Positions 43,821-53,743 of a stretch of 64,000 bases of DNA are shown piece after piece. Source of the stretch: Bradyrhizobium sp. LMTR 3 (GTDB lineage: Bacteria > Pseudomonadota > Alphaproteobacteria > Rhizobiales > Xanthobacteraceae); assembly GCF_001693485.1 (NCBI RefSeq), contig NZ_MAXC01000004.1:124001-188000 (forward strand), given 5' to 3'. The translations under genes were made by a program, and so were the position numbers. How positions within the stretch are numbered: position 1 is the stretch's first letter; each line of letters opens with the position of its first letter. The notes under the pieces are model-generated. The model was not told where the DNA came from, ran no database searches, and saw only the letters and a list, made by a program, of their open reading frames with translations.

Positions 43821-46800
43821 CTACTCCGCCGCCACCATCTGCTGCGCCCGCCACTGGCCGAGCAGGGCGCGGAGCGATGCCGGCTTGACCGGCTTGTTGA
43901 GGATCGCGATGTTTTCCTCGCGCGCGGCCGCGCGGACGTTGGGGCTGCGGTCGGCCGTGATCAGGATGGCGGGAATGTTTTCGCCGAACCGGCGGCGGAT
44001 CTCGCGGATCGCGGCAACGCCGTTGCCGCGGTCGAGATGATAGTCGACCAGAAGGCCGGTCACGCTGTGGCCGGACAATTCGATCGCAGCTATCGCGGCT
44101 TCCGGGTCAGCTACCGCGATCACCTCGGCGTTCCAGGCCGTCAGCAGCGTCTTCATGCCGTCCAGGATCGCCGGATCGTTCTCGATGCAGACGATCAAGG
44201 CGCCACTCATAGGCATCTTGGAAAGCGGCGTCGCGCTGGTGACGGCGTGGGTGTAGTTGACCGCCTTGGCGACCGGCACGGTCACCGAAAATACCGAGCC
44301 GCCGCTGACGTTGGCGTCGATCGCGATGCCGTGGTTGAGCACACGCGCCAGCCGCTCGACGATCGATAGACCAAGGCCGAGGCCGCGGGCGATCCGCGCG
44401 CCCTGCTCGAGGCGGTGGAACTCCTTGAAAATCTCGCCGCGCTTCATCACGGGAATGCCGACGCCGGTATCGTAGACGGCGATCTGCAAGGATTGTCCGT
44501 GGCGGCGGCAGCCGACCAGCACGCGCCCGCGCGGGGTGTATTTGATCGCGTTGGAGATGAAGTTCTGCAGCAGCCGCCGCAGCAGCGAGCGGTCGGATTG
44601 CACCGGCAGCGAGCAGGGGACGAAGGTCAGCTCCAGCCCCTTGGCGCGGGCGATCGGCGCAAACTCGATCTCCAACGAGCGCATCAGGTCGGCCATCTTG
44701 AAGCTCGAGATCGAGGTCGTCATTGCCCCCGCATCGAGCCGCGAAATATCCAGCAGCGCGCCGAGGATCTCCTCGATCGCCTCCAGCGAGTCGTCGATGT
44801 TCTCGACCAGGCGGGAATCTTCGCCGCCGTTCTGCCGCTCGACGAGGCTCGTGACGTAGAGCCGCGCCGCATTCAGCGGCTGCAGGATGTCGTGGCTGGC
44901 GGCCGCCAGGAACCGGGTCTTCGAGATGTTGGCGTCCTCGGCGGTGCTCTTGGCCTGCGCCAGTTCGGAGTTCAGGCGCGTCAGTTCCTCGGTGCGATCG
45001 CGCACGCGCTTTTCCAGCGTCGCATTGGCGCGTTCCAGCGCCTCGGCGGCCTCGAAGCTCGGGGTCACGTCGGAGAAGGTGATGACGAGGCCGCCGCCCG
45101 GCATCCGGTTGGAGCGGACCTCGATCACCATATGGCGATCGGCCAGGCGCTCCAGATAAGGTCTGCCCTCGGTGGTGTACGCCTCCAGCCGCCGCGTCAA
45201 TAGCGCATCGGGATCGTCGGCGCCGGACGCACCGACCGCGCCCATGAATTCGAGGATTTCCTGCAAGGGAATGCCGAGCTGCACGAGGTGCGGCGGCAGC
45301 GCGAGGATTTCGCCAAACTGGCGGTTCGAGCAGATCAGTTGCAGATCGGCGTCGAACACCGCGATGCCTTGGCGCACATGGTTGAGCGCGGTCTGCAGGA
45401 TCTCGCGGTTGAAATGCAGCGCGGCGTGCGAATCGTCGAGCAGCTTCAGCGCGGCCTTGGCGGAGACGGTGCGCTTGCGCAAGAGAAGCGACATCACGAG
45501 GCGCGAGGAGGCCGCGCCGATCGAGGAGGCGATCAGGCGCTCGGCGTATTGCAGCAACTCGAAATCGGCAGGTGCCGCCGGATCGAGGTTGCCGGGATGA
45601 CCGGCCGCAAAGGTCTCGAAGGCCTGGGCCGCGCGCTCGGGGCCGAGATATTGCGCCACCGTGCTCTGGATGTCCTGCACGGTCACGGTCGTGCGCCAGC
45701 GCCGGAACGTCGGGGCGATCGGCGCCAGCGTGTTCGGCACGAACAGGTCCGCCTGCAGCCGTTCGATCGAGGACGGCTGGCGCGCGATCGACATCAGGAC
45801 GTAGGTCAGGATGTTGAGCGCGAGCGACCAGAACACGCCATGCATCAGCGGTGGCAGGTCGGTGCCGAGCAGCGCCTGGGGACGCAACGCCACGATGCCG
45901 AACGGTCCCTGCTGCAACAACAGAAGGCCGGCAGTGCTGTTCTCCAGGAAACTCGGCAGGAACAGCGTGTAGAGCCACACCGCGACGCCGACCAGCATGC
46001 CGCCCATCGCCCCGCGTGCGGTCCCCTGGCGCCACAGCAGGCCGCCGAAGAACGCCGGCGCGAGTTGCGCCAGCGCCGCGAACGACAGCAGGCCGATCGC
46101 CGCCAATTGGGTGTTGCCGAGCGCGCGGTAGTAGAAATACGCCATCACCATGATGGCGAAGATCGCCAAGCGCCTAATCTTGAGCAGGAAGTCGCCGAAA
46201 TCCTTGCTGCCGTAGCGCGCCCCGGGACTTCCCTTCAGCACCATCGGCAGCACGATGTCGTTGGAGACCATGATGGAGAGCGCGACGCATTCGACGATCA
46301 CCATCGCGGTCGCGGCCGACAGGCCGCCGACGAACACGGCAATGCTGAGCAGCGCGGAATTTGCCTCGATCGGCAGCGCCAGCACATACATGTCGCTGTC
46401 GACGGCGCCGAACGGGAAGGTGACGAGACCGGCGATCGCGATTGGAATCACGAACAGGTTGATGGCGATCAGATAGAGCGGAAACAGCCAGCGGGCGCGA
46501 TTGACCTCCTCGAGACTGGAATTCTCGACCACGCTGACGTGGAACTGTCGCGGCAGCAGCATGATCGCGCAAAACGACAACAGCGTCATGGTCAGGAAAT
46601 TGCCGATCGACGGCACGTAGCTGATGGCGCGCACTGCCTCCGGTGTCTTCATCGCGCGCTCGATCAGTTCGACGGGCGTGAACATCCAGAAGGTGACGAA
46701 AGCGCCGGCGGCCATAAAGGCCACCAGCTTGACGATGGACTCGGTGGCGATTGCCAGCATCAGGCCGTGCTGGTGCTCGGTGGCGTCGGTCTGGCGAGTG

Positions 46801-47330
46801 CCGAACAGCACCGCAAATGCCGCCATCGCGAGCGTAACGACCAGCGCGATGTCGCCGATCAGCGGCATCGATGAGAACAGCTTGTCCTCGGTCAGGATCG
46901 TCTCCAGCGACGATGCCACCGCCTTGAGCTGCAGGGCGATGTAGGGCACCGAACCCACGATCGCGATAACGGCCACGGTGGCGGCGACCGCCTGGCTCTT
47001 GCCGTAGCGCGCCGCGATGAAGTCGGCGATCGAGGTGATGTTCTGCGACTTGGCGAGCTGGATCACGCGCCGCAGCAGCGGCGTGCAAAGCCCGATCATC
47101 AGGATCGGCCCGACATAGATCGCAAGGAAGTCGACGCTGGTGCGGGTGGCGAAGCCGACCGAGCCGAAAAAGGTCCAGGACGTGCAGTAGATCGCGAGCG
47201 ACAGCGGATAGATCAGCATGCTGGCGCGGCCGCGCTGGCTCGGCGACAGGCGGTCGCCGTAGCTCGCGACGACGAACAGCAGTCCGATATAGGCGAACGC
47301 GGTGGCGATTACGCCCCAGTCGTGCAGCAT
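43821..47330 (-). CDS. crbS: SSS-fused hybrid histidine kinase, CrbS-like
   Basis: The 1169-residue protein starts with a sodium-solute-symporter-like domain of about thirteen helices (about 5-520). A linker and a PAS domain follow (about 650-770, FDADLQLICSNRQFG), then coiled coil, HisKA with His813 in AAASHDILQPLN, HATPase_c (NFISNAIKYTPRG and YDTGVGIP) and a C-terminal receiver with Asp1096 in LLVDYHLD. This is the layout of CrbS/MxtR acetate-switch kinases, in which the transporter-like part may sense its substrate. The likely partner is the LuxR-type regulator at 42498. It lies 111 bp downstream of hemA on the same strand. Confidence 0.9.
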   Translation of the reverse strand: MLHDWGVIATAFAYIGLLFVVASYGDRLSPSQRGRASMLIYPLSLAIYCTSWTFFGSVGFATRTSVDFLAIYVGPILMIGLCTPLLRRVIQLAKSQNITSIADFIAARYGKSQAVAATVAVIAIVGSVPYIALQLKAVASSLETILTEDKLFSSMPLIGDIALVVTLAMAAFAVLFGTRQTDATEHQHGLMLAIATESIVKLVAFMAAGAFVTFWMFTPVELIERAMKTPEAVRAISYVPSIGNFLTMTLLSFCAIMLLPRQFHVSVVENSSLEEVNRARWLFPLYLIAINLFVIPIAIAGLVTFPFGAVDSDMYVLALPIEANSALLSIAVFVGGLSAATAMVIVECVALSIMVSNDIVLPMVLKGSPGARYGSKDFGDFLLKIRRLAIFAIMVMAYFYYRALGNTQLAAIGLLSFAALAQLAPAFFGGLLWRQGTARGAMGGMLVGVAVWLYTLFLPSFLENSTAGLLLLQQGPFGIVALRPQALLGTDLPPLMHGVFWSLALNILTYVLMSIARQPSSIERLQADLFVPNTLAPIAPTFRRWRTTVTVQDIQSTVAQYLGPERAAQAFETFAAGHPGNLDPAAPADFELLQYAERLIASSIGAASSRLVMSLLLRKRTVSAKAALKLLDDSHAALHFNREILQTALNHVRQGIAVFDADLQLICSNRQFGEILALPPHLVQLGIPLQEILEFMGAVGASGADDPDALLTRRLEAYTTEGRPYLERLADRHMVIEVRSNRMPGGGLVITFSDVTPSFEAAEALERANATLEKRVRDRTEELTRLNSELAQAKSTAEDANISKTRFLAAASHDILQPLNAARLYVTSLVERQNGGEDSRLVENIDDSLEAIEEILGALLDISRLDAGAMTTSISSFKMADLMRSLEIEFAPIARAKGLELTFVPCSLPVQSDRSLLRRLLQNFISNAIKYTPRGRVLVGCRRHGQSLQIAVYDTGVGIPVMKRGEIFKEFHRLEQGARIARGLGLGLSIVERLARVLNHGIAIDANVSGGSVFSVTVPVAKAVNYTHAVTSATPLSKMPMSGALIVCIENDPAILDGMKTLLTAWNAEVIAVADPEAAIAAIELSGHSVTGLLVDYHLDRGNGVAAIREIRRRFGENIPAILITADRSPNVRAAAREENIAILNKPVKPASLRALLGQWRAQQMVAAE

Positions 47331-47387
47331 CGCTGCTTCTCTCCCTTCCAGGCCAGGGAACCGGAAGCCGGACTATAAACGCATTAA

Positions 47388-47412
47388 GCCGGCGGCGCAC
47401 CGCGCCACCGGC
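47388..47412 (-). terminator. Hairpin downstream of hemA
   Basis: The 11-bp arms 47388-47398 and 47402-47412 pair across a 3-nt loop. As minus-strand RNA they contain a G-U wobble, while the plus-strand form would have a mismatch, so it suits the hemA transcript. The following sequence is poor in T, so termination may be incomplete and crbS may be partly cotranscribed. Confidence 0.5.
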
Positions 47413-47441
47413 CCAATCTGCTTGAATTCAGAGGGGTAGGG

Positions 47442-48671
47442 TTACTCGGCCGCCAGCGATTTCTGCCTCACGGGCAAGCCGAGGCGTTCCCAGACCTGCA
47501 GCAGCGCTTCGGCGAGCCGATCGATCAGCCCGTCATCGTGGTAGGGCGAGGGCGTGATCCGCAGCCGCTCGGTGCCCTTGGCGACCGTCGGATAGTTGAT
47601 CGGCTGGATGTAGATGCCGTGCTCTTCCAGGAGGATGTCGGAAGCCTGCTTGCACTTCTCGGGATCGCCGACGAACAGCGGCACGATGTGGGTGTCGCTC
47701 GACATCACGGGCAGCCCTGCGGCGGTGAGGATCGCCTTGACGCGGGCGGCGCGGTCCTGGTGGCGCTCGCGTTCCCAGTTCGAGGTCTTCAGATGCCGGA
47801 TCGCAGCCGTTGCGGCCGAGCAGATCGCCGGCGGCAGCGCGGTGGTGAAGATGAAGCCCGGCGCGTAGGAGCGGACCGCGTCGATGATCTCGGCATTGCC
47901 GGCGATATAGCCGCCGAGGCAACCGAACGCCTTGGCGAGCGTGCCTTCGAGCACGTCGATGCGGTGCATGACGCCGTCGCGCTCGGCGATGCCGCCGCCG
48001 CGCGGGCCGTACATCCCGACCGCATGGACCTCGTCGACATAGGTCATGGCGCCGTATTTCTCGGCGAGATCGCAGATTTTCGACAGCGGCGCGACGTCGC
48101 CGTCCATCGAATAGAGGCTCTCGCAGGCGATCAGCTTGGGCCGGTCGGGGCCTGCAGCGATCAAAAGTTCCTCGAGATGGGCGAGGTCGTTATGGCGGAA
48201 GATCTGGCGCTCGCAGCCGGCCTGGCGGACGCCCTCGATCATCGAATTGTGGTTCAGCGCGTCGGATAGGATGAGGCAGTTCGGAATGAGCTTTGCGATC
48301 GTCGAAATGCCGGTCTGGTTCGACACATAGCCCGAGGTGAACAGCAGCGAGGCCTGCTTGCCATGCAGGTCGGCCAGTTCCTGCTCGAGCTGCACCAGCG
48401 GATGATGGGTGCCGGCGATGTTGCGGGTGCCGCCGGCGCCGGTGCCGACGCGGGTCGCGGTTTCGACCATGGCGCCGACCACTTTGGGGTGCTGGCCCAT
48501 GCCGAGATAGTCGTTGGAGCACCAGATCACGACATCGCGCTTGCCCTTCGGCGAGTGCCAGACCGCATGTGGGAAACGGCCCGCGATCCGCTCGAGGTCG
48601 GCGAAAACGCGGTAGCGCCGCTCGTCATGCAGGCGATTGAGGGCGGCGTGGAAGAATTTGCTGTAATCCAT
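47442..48671 (-). CDS. hemA: 5-aminolevulinate synthase
   Basis: This 409-residue PLP enzyme condenses glycine and succinyl-CoA to 5-aminolevulinate, the first step of heme synthesis in alphaproteobacteria (C4 pathway). The PLP lysine is Lys247 in [43 protein letters not shown] and [15 protein letters not shown] are typical blocks. ATG 48671 ([11 protein letters not shown]) gives the known rhizobial length; the 41 codons upstream are non-coding. A perfect FixK/FNR-type box at 48798-48811 suggests oxygen control. Heme supply matters for the oxidase cluster and for symbiotic growth. Confidence 0.96.
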   Translation of the reverse strand: MDYSKFFHAALNRLHDERRYRVFADLERIAGRFPHAVWHSPKGKRDVVIWCSNDYLGMGQHPKVVGAMVETATRVGTGAGGTRNIAGTHHPLVQLEQELADLHGKQASLLFTSGYVSNQTGISTIAKLIPNCLILSDALNHNSMIEGVRQAGCERQIFRHNDLAHLEELLIAAGPDRPKLIACESLYSMDGDVAPLSKICDLAEKYGAMTYVDEVHAVGMYGPRGGGIAERDGVMHRIDVLEGTLAKAFGCLGGYIAGNAEIIDAVRSYAPGFIFTTALPPAICSAATAAIRHLKTSNWERERHQDRAARVKAILTAAGLPVMSSDTHIVPLFVGDPEKCKQASDILLEEHGIYIQPINYPTVAKGTERLRITPSPYHDDGLIDRLAEALLQVWERLGLPVRQKSLAAE

Positions 48672-48797
48672 CACAAGACCTGGAACGGAACCGGCCGTAT
48701 TGGCGTGGGGCCTTTTTAGAGCCTTTCCAGCTTTGATGTCCATGCGAATTCCCACATTTCGGCGCGCCTCCGGAATGCTACTTAGCCGGAGCAAATG

Positions 48798-48811
48798 TTG
48801 ATCCGGATCAA
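48798..48811 (-). promoter_or_regulatory. FixK/FNR-type box upstream of hemA
   Basis: TTGATCCGGATCAA matches the consensus TTGAT-N4-ATCAA exactly. Its centre is 134 bp upstream of the hemA start and 69 bp before the MBL gene stop on the same strand. In Bradyrhizobium, hemA is known to be oxygen-regulated through such a site. Confidence 0.75.
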
Positions 48812-48873
48812 CGCGCTAGGCGAGTAGCGGTCCGCATGGCTGCACCGTCCGGCGTGGCTTTGGTGGCTGCGTT

Positions 48874-49935
48874 TCAGGTCGTGCGGAACCGCAGCACGCC
48901 GTCGCTGGCCTCGCAGGTCAGCCGTCCCTCGACCAGCATGTAGTTGACGTGGGCGACCAGTTCGCCGGCGGCGAAGCCCATCTGGTGTTCGTCCAGCACG
49001 TGCTTGTGGAACACGACCGGCACCAGCTCCTTCGAGGTCTGCGGCACCTCGCGGCAGGCTTCCGCGATCAGCCGGCAGCGATCCTCGTGATGGTCGGCGA
49101 GCTGCTTGATGCGGGTCTTCAGCCCGTAGAACGGCACGCCGTGGCCGGGCAGCACCATCACGTCGTACGGCAGCGTGGTGGTGAGGCTCGCCAGCGAAGC
49201 CAGATATTCGCCGAGCGAGTTCTGGTCGGGCTCGACCGCCCAGACGCTGACATTGGGCGAAATCTTGCTCAGCACCTGGTCGGCGGACAGGAATAATTTG
49301 TCGGCGGCGCAGTACAGCATCACCTGGTCGAGCGCGTGTCCGCCGCCGGTGATCACCTTGAAGCGGCGGGTGCCGATCACGACCTCGTTGCCATGCGAGA
49401 TGCGCCGATAGGACGGCGGCAGCACCGAAACCCGCTTCAAATAGTCCTGCCCGCGGCCGAGCAATTTGTCGGTCAGGCTCTCGTCCATGCCGTGGCGACG
49501 GAAGAACAACCGCTGCGCGTTGCGCCGCTCCTCGGTGCCGCGATTCTGGTGATAGACCGATTGCAAATATTCGACCTGCGACATCTGCAGCGGGCAGTCG
49601 AAGCGCTCGACGATCCACCCGGCGAGACCGACGTGATCGGGATGCGAATGGGTGACGATCAGCCGCGTGACCTTCACATGCCGCAGCGGGCCCTCGAACA
49701 GGGTGGTCCAGGCGGCGATGGATTCCTCGTTGCCGAAGCCGGAATCGACCATCGCCCAGCCATCGCCATCGGCGAGCAGGTAGATGTTCACGTGGTTGAG
49801 CCGGAACGGCAGCTTGAGGCGGACCCAGAGCACGCCGGGTACCACCTCGACGACCTGATCGTGGCCCGGGTGGCTTTCGAAGGGGTACCGCAGTGCCTCG
49901 GCCGAGGACTGCACCGTGTCGGTTTTCGAATGCAT
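48874..49935 (-). CDS. MBL-fold metallo-hydrolase
   Basis: The 353-residue protein has the metallo-beta-lactamase core (about 45-270). The metal motif is THSHPDHVG, with His96, His98, Asp100 and His101; GGGHALDQVMLY and LPGHGVPFYG give the further ligands. A C-terminal winged-helix-like tail (about 275-353) is typical of hydrolases related to glyoxalase II or LACTB2. The substrate could be a thioester or nucleic acid. It is 60 bp upstream of the hemA promoter box and on the same strand. ATG 49935 fits the length. Confidence 0.88.
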   Translation of the reverse strand: MHSKTDTVQSSAEALRYPFESHPGHDQVVEVVPGVLWVRLKLPFRLNHVNIYLLADGDGWAMVDSGFGNEESIAAWTTLFEGPLRHVKVTRLIVTHSHPDHVGLAGWIVERFDCPLQMSQVEYLQSVYHQNRGTEERRNAQRLFFRRHGMDESLTDKLLGRGQDYLKRVSVLPPSYRRISHGNEVVIGTRRFKVITGGGHALDQVMLYCAADKLFLSADQVLSKISPNVSVWAVEPDQNSLGEYLASLASLTTTLPYDVMVLPGHGVPFYGLKTRIKQLADHHEDRCRLIAEACREVPQTSKELVPVVFHKHVLDEHQMGFAAGELVAHVNYMLVEGRLTCEASDGVLRFRTT

Positions 49936-49989
49936 GCTACCGGCTTAGCGGTAGAGGCGGCGCCGCGCTAGCCGAAAAACGGGCTGGCT

Positions 49990-50000
49990 GTCATTCCGGG
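49990..50000. repeat. Single arm of the 'GTCATTCCGGG' repeat
   Basis: GTCATTCCGGG followed by ATGGT matches the left arm of the element at 60-160. No inverted partner is found before the chemoreceptor gene, so it seems a truncated copy. Confidence 0.55.
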
Positions 50001-50095
50001 ATGGTGCGCAGTGTGCCGGCTACTTTGCATGGGGTTGTTTTCGCATTTTTTGTCGGCCAGGCTCGCGGCCGCGGGCCGCCGCCCGGCACATTTGG

Positions 50096-52222
50096 CTATG
50101 CGGCCCTGATATTCGACAGGAACGCGTCGATCTCCTCGCGCAGCACATCGGCCTCGCGGCGCAGCGCGCCGGAGGCGGTCAGCACCTGGCCGGCGGCGGT
50201 TCCGGCCTGCGCCGAGGCGGTGGAGACGCCGACGATGTTGCTGGAGACTTCGCTGGTGCCGCCGGCGGCATGCTGGATGTTGCGCGCGATCTCGCGCGTC
50301 GCCGCACCCTGCTCCTCGACCGCCGCCGCGATCGCGGTGGTCACCTCGTTGATCTCGCTGATCGTGTTGCTGATGTTGCGGATCGCGGAGACCGCGGTCT
50401 CCGTCACCGTCTGCATGCTGACGATCTGCTGGCGGATCTCGTCGGTGGCCTTCGCTGTCTGGTTGGCGAGGCTCTTTACCTCGGAGGCGACCACGGCAAA
50501 GCCGCGGCCGGCATCGCCGGCGCGTGCCGCTTCGATGGTGGCGTTCAGCGCCAAAAGGTTGGTCTGCGAGGCGATGGTCTGGATCAGGTCGACGACCACG
50601 CTGATCCGCGCCGCGTTGTCCGCGAGCCCCTGCATGGTGGCGTCGGTCGCACCGGCGTCGTCGACCGCCTTGCGGGCGATCTCCGCCGAGGTGATGACCT
50701 GGCGGCCGATCTCCTCGATCGAGGAGGACAATTCCTCGGTGCCCGACGATACGGTCTGCACATTGGCCGAGGTCTGCTCGGCGGCGGTCGCAACTGCGGT
50801 CACCAGCGCGCTGGACTGGTCGGCGGTCGCCGACATGCTTTGCGCGGTCGATTGCATCGAGCCCGCCGCGGTCTGCAGGCTGTCGAGCGCGGTGCGAACG
50901 GTGCTTTCGAACTCGACGATGCGGGCTTCCATGCGGGAGGCGCGCTCCGACTTGGCGATGCGGTCCTTGTCCTGCTCGGCGGAGAGCGCGCGGCTCTGGA
51001 TCATGCTCTCGCGGAACACCTGCAGCGAATCCGCCATGACGCCGATCTCGTCCTGGTGGTGGGTCTGATAGACCTCAGTTTCGAGGTCGCCGCTGGACAG
51101 CAATTGCATCGAGTGCTGCAGGTTGCTGATCCGCCGCAGGATGTTGCGGCCGACATAGAGCCAGACGAACAGGATCGAACCGACCAGCGTCGCCACGCCG
51201 AGCGCGAGCATGATCATGGTCCCGAACGAAATCTCCTGACGCGCCTGCCAAGCCGCAGCGTCGGTTTCCTTCTGCACGCCATCGACCAATTGCTGCACGC
51301 TGATGCCGAGGCCGACATTGAGCTTGCGGGTTTCCTCCAGAATGGTCTGGCCGAAATCGTCCGCGTCGAGCTCCTGCTGGCGGACCTTGAAGACGCCGGT
51401 CTTGCCGTCGGCAAGTGCCAGCAGGTCCAGGGTCGCTTTGCGGACGACATTCATCGCCGTGGTCGTGGGCAGCTTCTCGACATTCGACCTCACGCGCGCC
51501 TGCGCGGTGCGGAATTCCTTCCCGATGGCCTCCAACGTATCGCCGCTGGTGGCCGACAACGCGGCGATCATGTCGAACGCCATCAGATTGCCGCTCGCGG
51601 CGATGTCGGCGAGCTGGTCGGCCGTCCTGTGGGCCTTGATGGCGTCGGCCTGCGAGAAGTTAGGAGCGGCGTAGATGCTGTAGAGTTCGGTCTGGGCGTC
51701 GATCGCCGCAGGGCCTGCGGCGGCAATGAAGCGCCGTTGAGCCTTTCGAACCGCTTCGTACAGTCTTTCGTGCTGGGCGGCCAGTTCGAGCCGCTCGCGC
51801 GCGGCCGCGCCGAGGCTCTTGATCACCTCATCGATGTTCTTCATGTTCTCGTTGAGCGCGGCAACGACCGCCTTGTCGGCGCCGAGTTCGACGATCACGC
51901 CGAGCTTCTGCAGCGCGACCGCCTGGGTCTCCTTCATTTTCATGGTGCGATCGTTCAGCGCCTGCTCGCTGCGCGCAGCCAGCAGCGCCGGCCCCTGGCT
52001 GGCGAGGCTCGCGCTCTGCGCCGAGAGTTGCAGGCTGGCGGCGAGGCGGGGAATATCCCGTCCGCTCAAGTCCACCATGGTCCCGCCAAGCCGCCCGAGC
52101 ATCAGTCCGGCACCGGCAGAGATGATGATCGCCATGCCGGCGATGACGGCGAAGGCGGCAAACAGACTGCCCCTGACGCCGAAGCGGAAACCTTTGACTT
52201 GCAATTTGGATCGTAACGCCAT
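50096..52222 (-). CDS. Methyl-accepting chemotaxis protein
   Basis: The 708-residue chemoreceptor has a short cytoplasmic start, a helix (about 18-42), a long helical periplasmic sensor (about 43-330), a second helix (about 335-358) and a HAMP domain (about 360-410). The signalling domain carries the highly conserved tip [16 protein letters not shown] and the [16 protein letters not shown] that follows. The size of the sensor suggests a helical-bundle type (bimodular) domain rather than 4HB; its ligand is unknown. No che genes are adjacent, so the receptor must join a distant cluster. Confidence 0.94.
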   Translation of the reverse strand: MALRSKLQVKGFRFGVRGSLFAAFAVIAGMAIIISAGAGLMLGRLGGTMVDLSGRDIPRLAASLQLSAQSASLASQGPALLAARSEQALNDRTMKMKETQAVALQKLGVIVELGADKAVVAALNENMKNIDEVIKSLGAAARERLELAAQHERLYEAVRKAQRRFIAAAGPAAIDAQTELYSIYAAPNFSQADAIKAHRTADQLADIAASGNLMAFDMIAALSATSGDTLEAIGKEFRTAQARVRSNVEKLPTTTAMNVVRKATLDLLALADGKTGVFKVRQQELDADDFGQTILEETRKLNVGLGISVQQLVDGVQKETDAAAWQARQEISFGTMIMLALGVATLVGSILFVWLYVGRNILRRISNLQHSMQLLSSGDLETEVYQTHHQDEIGVMADSLQVFRESMIQSRALSAEQDKDRIAKSERASRMEARIVEFESTVRTALDSLQTAAGSMQSTAQSMSATADQSSALVTAVATAAEQTSANVQTVSSGTEELSSSIEEIGRQVITSAEIARKAVDDAGATDATMQGLADNAARISVVVDLIQTIASQTNLLALNATIEAARAGDAGRGFAVVASEVKSLANQTAKATDEIRQQIVSMQTVTETAVSAIRNISNTISEINEVTTAIAAAVEEQGAATREIARNIQHAAGGTSEVSSNIVGVSTASAQAGTAAGQVLTASGALRREADVLREEIDAFLSNIRAA

Positions 52223-52399
52223 CTGCCCGCTGCCCCGTCCACGCTACCTTGGGATGTTTCGGGCGGCAGTATCGCGATACCCGGTTAACAAGTTTGGAAA
52301 ACCGGAGCTTTTTTCGCCATAATTTTAGCGGCAGACGTTTGCCACTGGATTTTTCCGTATTCCGGAAAACGCAGGCGAATGAACAAAACGCACAAAAAC

Positions 52400-52427
52400 A
52401 AAAAAGGCCGGCGTGAAAGCCGGCCTT
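52400..52427 (-). terminator. Terminator of the Omp25-like gene
   Basis: AAGGCCGGC (52404-52412) pairs with GCCGGCCTT (52419-52427). On the minus strand a T tract (TTTTTTG) follows the stem. It lies 24 bp after the porin stop. Confidence 0.85.
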
Positions 52428-52450
52428 CTGCAATTCTCAGTTGAAAGCGC

Positions 52451-53176
52451 TCAGTAGCGTGCCGCGACGGGGCTTGCGAAGTTGAAGCGATAATTGACGC
52501 CGAGCTTCAGCGTGTGGTCGTCGTTATGGAAGCTTCCGAACGGCGCCAGCGCCGCAGGGGAAACAAAGCGGCTGCTGCCGAAGTCGTAATACATGTATTC
52601 GCCTTTGACCGACCAGTTCGTGGCGAACATGTATTCGAGGCCGGCGCCGACGGTGTAGCCGTGGCTGTGGTTGCCGTCGAGCAGGAAGGGGATCGGCGCG
52701 CCGGCGAGCGTCAGCCTCTCGCGGTTGTCGGAATAGGCGTAGCCGCCTTTGACGTAGAGGAGGCCCGCACCCCAGGTGTAGCCGATGCGGGCAGTGACCG
52801 AGCCGAGGCCGCGCTGATCATTGGTGTAGACGTAGGCGCCGGGGAAGGTGGCGTTGAGGTTATTCTTGCCGAGCCAGGAATACTGGCCCTCGGTGCCGAG
52901 CACCCAGTTCGGCGCAAACTGCCAATCGAGGCCGGCCTGAACGCCGCCGAGCAGTCGGGCGCTGGAGTCGCTCAGCACCGCGCCGTTGAAGTCGTGGCTG
53001 CCACTGAAGGCGCCGCCGAGATGGCCGCCGATATAGAAGCCGGTCCATTGAGCGGCGACCATCGCCGGCGTGTAAACGGGCTGCTTGTAATAGCGTGCGC
53101 CGAGGTCGGCGCCGAGGGCGGGCGCGGCGGCGGTGAGGGCTGCAAAGGCCACGAGGGCGGCGAGAATCTTCTTCAT
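52451..53176 (-). CDS. Outer-membrane beta-barrel protein, Omp25/RopB-like
   Basis: The 241-residue protein starts MKKILAALVAFAALTAAAPALG, a signal peptide ending near residue 23. The mature part has the pattern of the Omp25/Omp31 eight-strand barrels: WTGFYIGGHLGGAF, LGGVQAGLDWQFAPNWVLGTEGQYSW (split over two strands), ARIGYTWGAGLLYVKGGYAY and VKGEYMYYDFG, with an aromatic C-terminal residue. These proteins stabilise the envelope in rhizobia and brucellae. It is monocistronic, with a clear terminator. ATG 53176 is supported by the signal peptide; codons upstream are not. Confidence 0.92.
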   Translation of the reverse strand: MKKILAALVAFAALTAAAPALGADLGARYYKQPVYTPAMVAAQWTGFYIGGHLGGAFSGSHDFNGAVLSDSSARLLGGVQAGLDWQFAPNWVLGTEGQYSWLGKNNLNATFPGAYVYTNDQRGLGSVTARIGYTWGAGLLYVKGGYAYSDNRERLTLAGAPIPFLLDGNHSHGYTVGAGLEYMFATNWSVKGEYMYYDFGSSRFVSPAALAPFGSFHNDDHTLKLGVNYRFNFASPVAARY

Positions 53177-53261
53177 TTTTGCTGTCTCCGAAAACCGTTC
53201 GGCGACACCGCGTGCCGGCGTCATCCATGGCCACGCAGATAGACAGCTTTTATCTAAAATG

Positions 53262-53281
53262 CTGTCACTCCCGGGTGACAG
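53262..53281. promoter_or_regulatory. Inverted repeat upstream of the Omp gene
   Basis: CTGTCAC (53262-53268) and GTGACAG (53275-53281) are perfect arms around TCCCGG. It lies 85 bp before the Omp start, on the minus-strand leader or promoter. A regulator is not known. Confidence 0.45.
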
Positions 53282-53397
53282 CGGGCTGTAACCCAACCCA
53301 TTGGCGGACAAACGTTTTTTGTACTTAATGAAGGCCTAATCAAAGGTAACGAAAGGCTTAATTTTCGCTAGCTCCGCAAGTCTCAGGCAAGTTTTCC

Positions 53398-53718
53398 TTA
53401 ACCAATGCGGCGGCGCACGTCGCTGCGCATCTGCTCGCGGAAGGCTTGCCGCCGCGCCGGGCGATCTTTCGCTGGCACGTCGTGGCGGTCGAACACGTTG
53501 AACATATCGAGGATCGGGTAGTGGTCGCTGGCCATCGCCAGGATGCGCAACAGCTCCGCCACCGGCCCGGTCGGACCGGTGACCTCCCATTTACGGATCG
53601 TGTCGGCTCCGTCGGAGCCCGGCAACCCGCAGAGCTTGGCCATATCGGCCACCGACAGTGGCTGGCCGATGGCCTCACCGAGATGCTGGCGAAGTTTCTT
53701 CAGTTCGGCTCCGGTCAC
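53398..53718 (-). CDS. Small helix-turn-helix DNA-binding protein
   Basis: The 106-residue protein resembles XRE/MqsA-like regulators. The HTH is formed by LKKLRQHLGEAIGQPLSVADMAKLCGL, with DTIRKWEVTGPTGPVAELLRI following, in which W-E and the G-P-G loop match the recognition-helix end of such domains. I chose GTG 53718 (MTGAELKK), with GGAG five bases before it; ATG 53742 would add eight residues. A perfect TGTGA-N6-TCACA box (53744-53759) lies just upstream. It is divergent from the small membrane protein at 53820. Confidence 0.72.
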   Translation of the reverse strand: MTGAELKKLRQHLGEAIGQPLSVADMAKLCGLPGSDGADTIRKWEVTGPTGPVAELLRILAMASDHYPILDMFNVFDRHDVPAKDRPARRQAFREQMRSDVRRRIG

Positions 53719-53743
53719 GGGTTCTCCATTACAAATCGACATC

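Noticed and set aside
45288-46874. Long plus-strand open frame opposite crbS
   Set aside because: High Arg/Gln/His content with no recognisable domain; crbS is continuous on the other strand.
50270-52216. Long plus-strand open frame opposite the chemoreceptor gene
   Set aside because: Arg/Gly/Asp-rich product typical of an antisense frame; the minus strand encodes a complete MCP.
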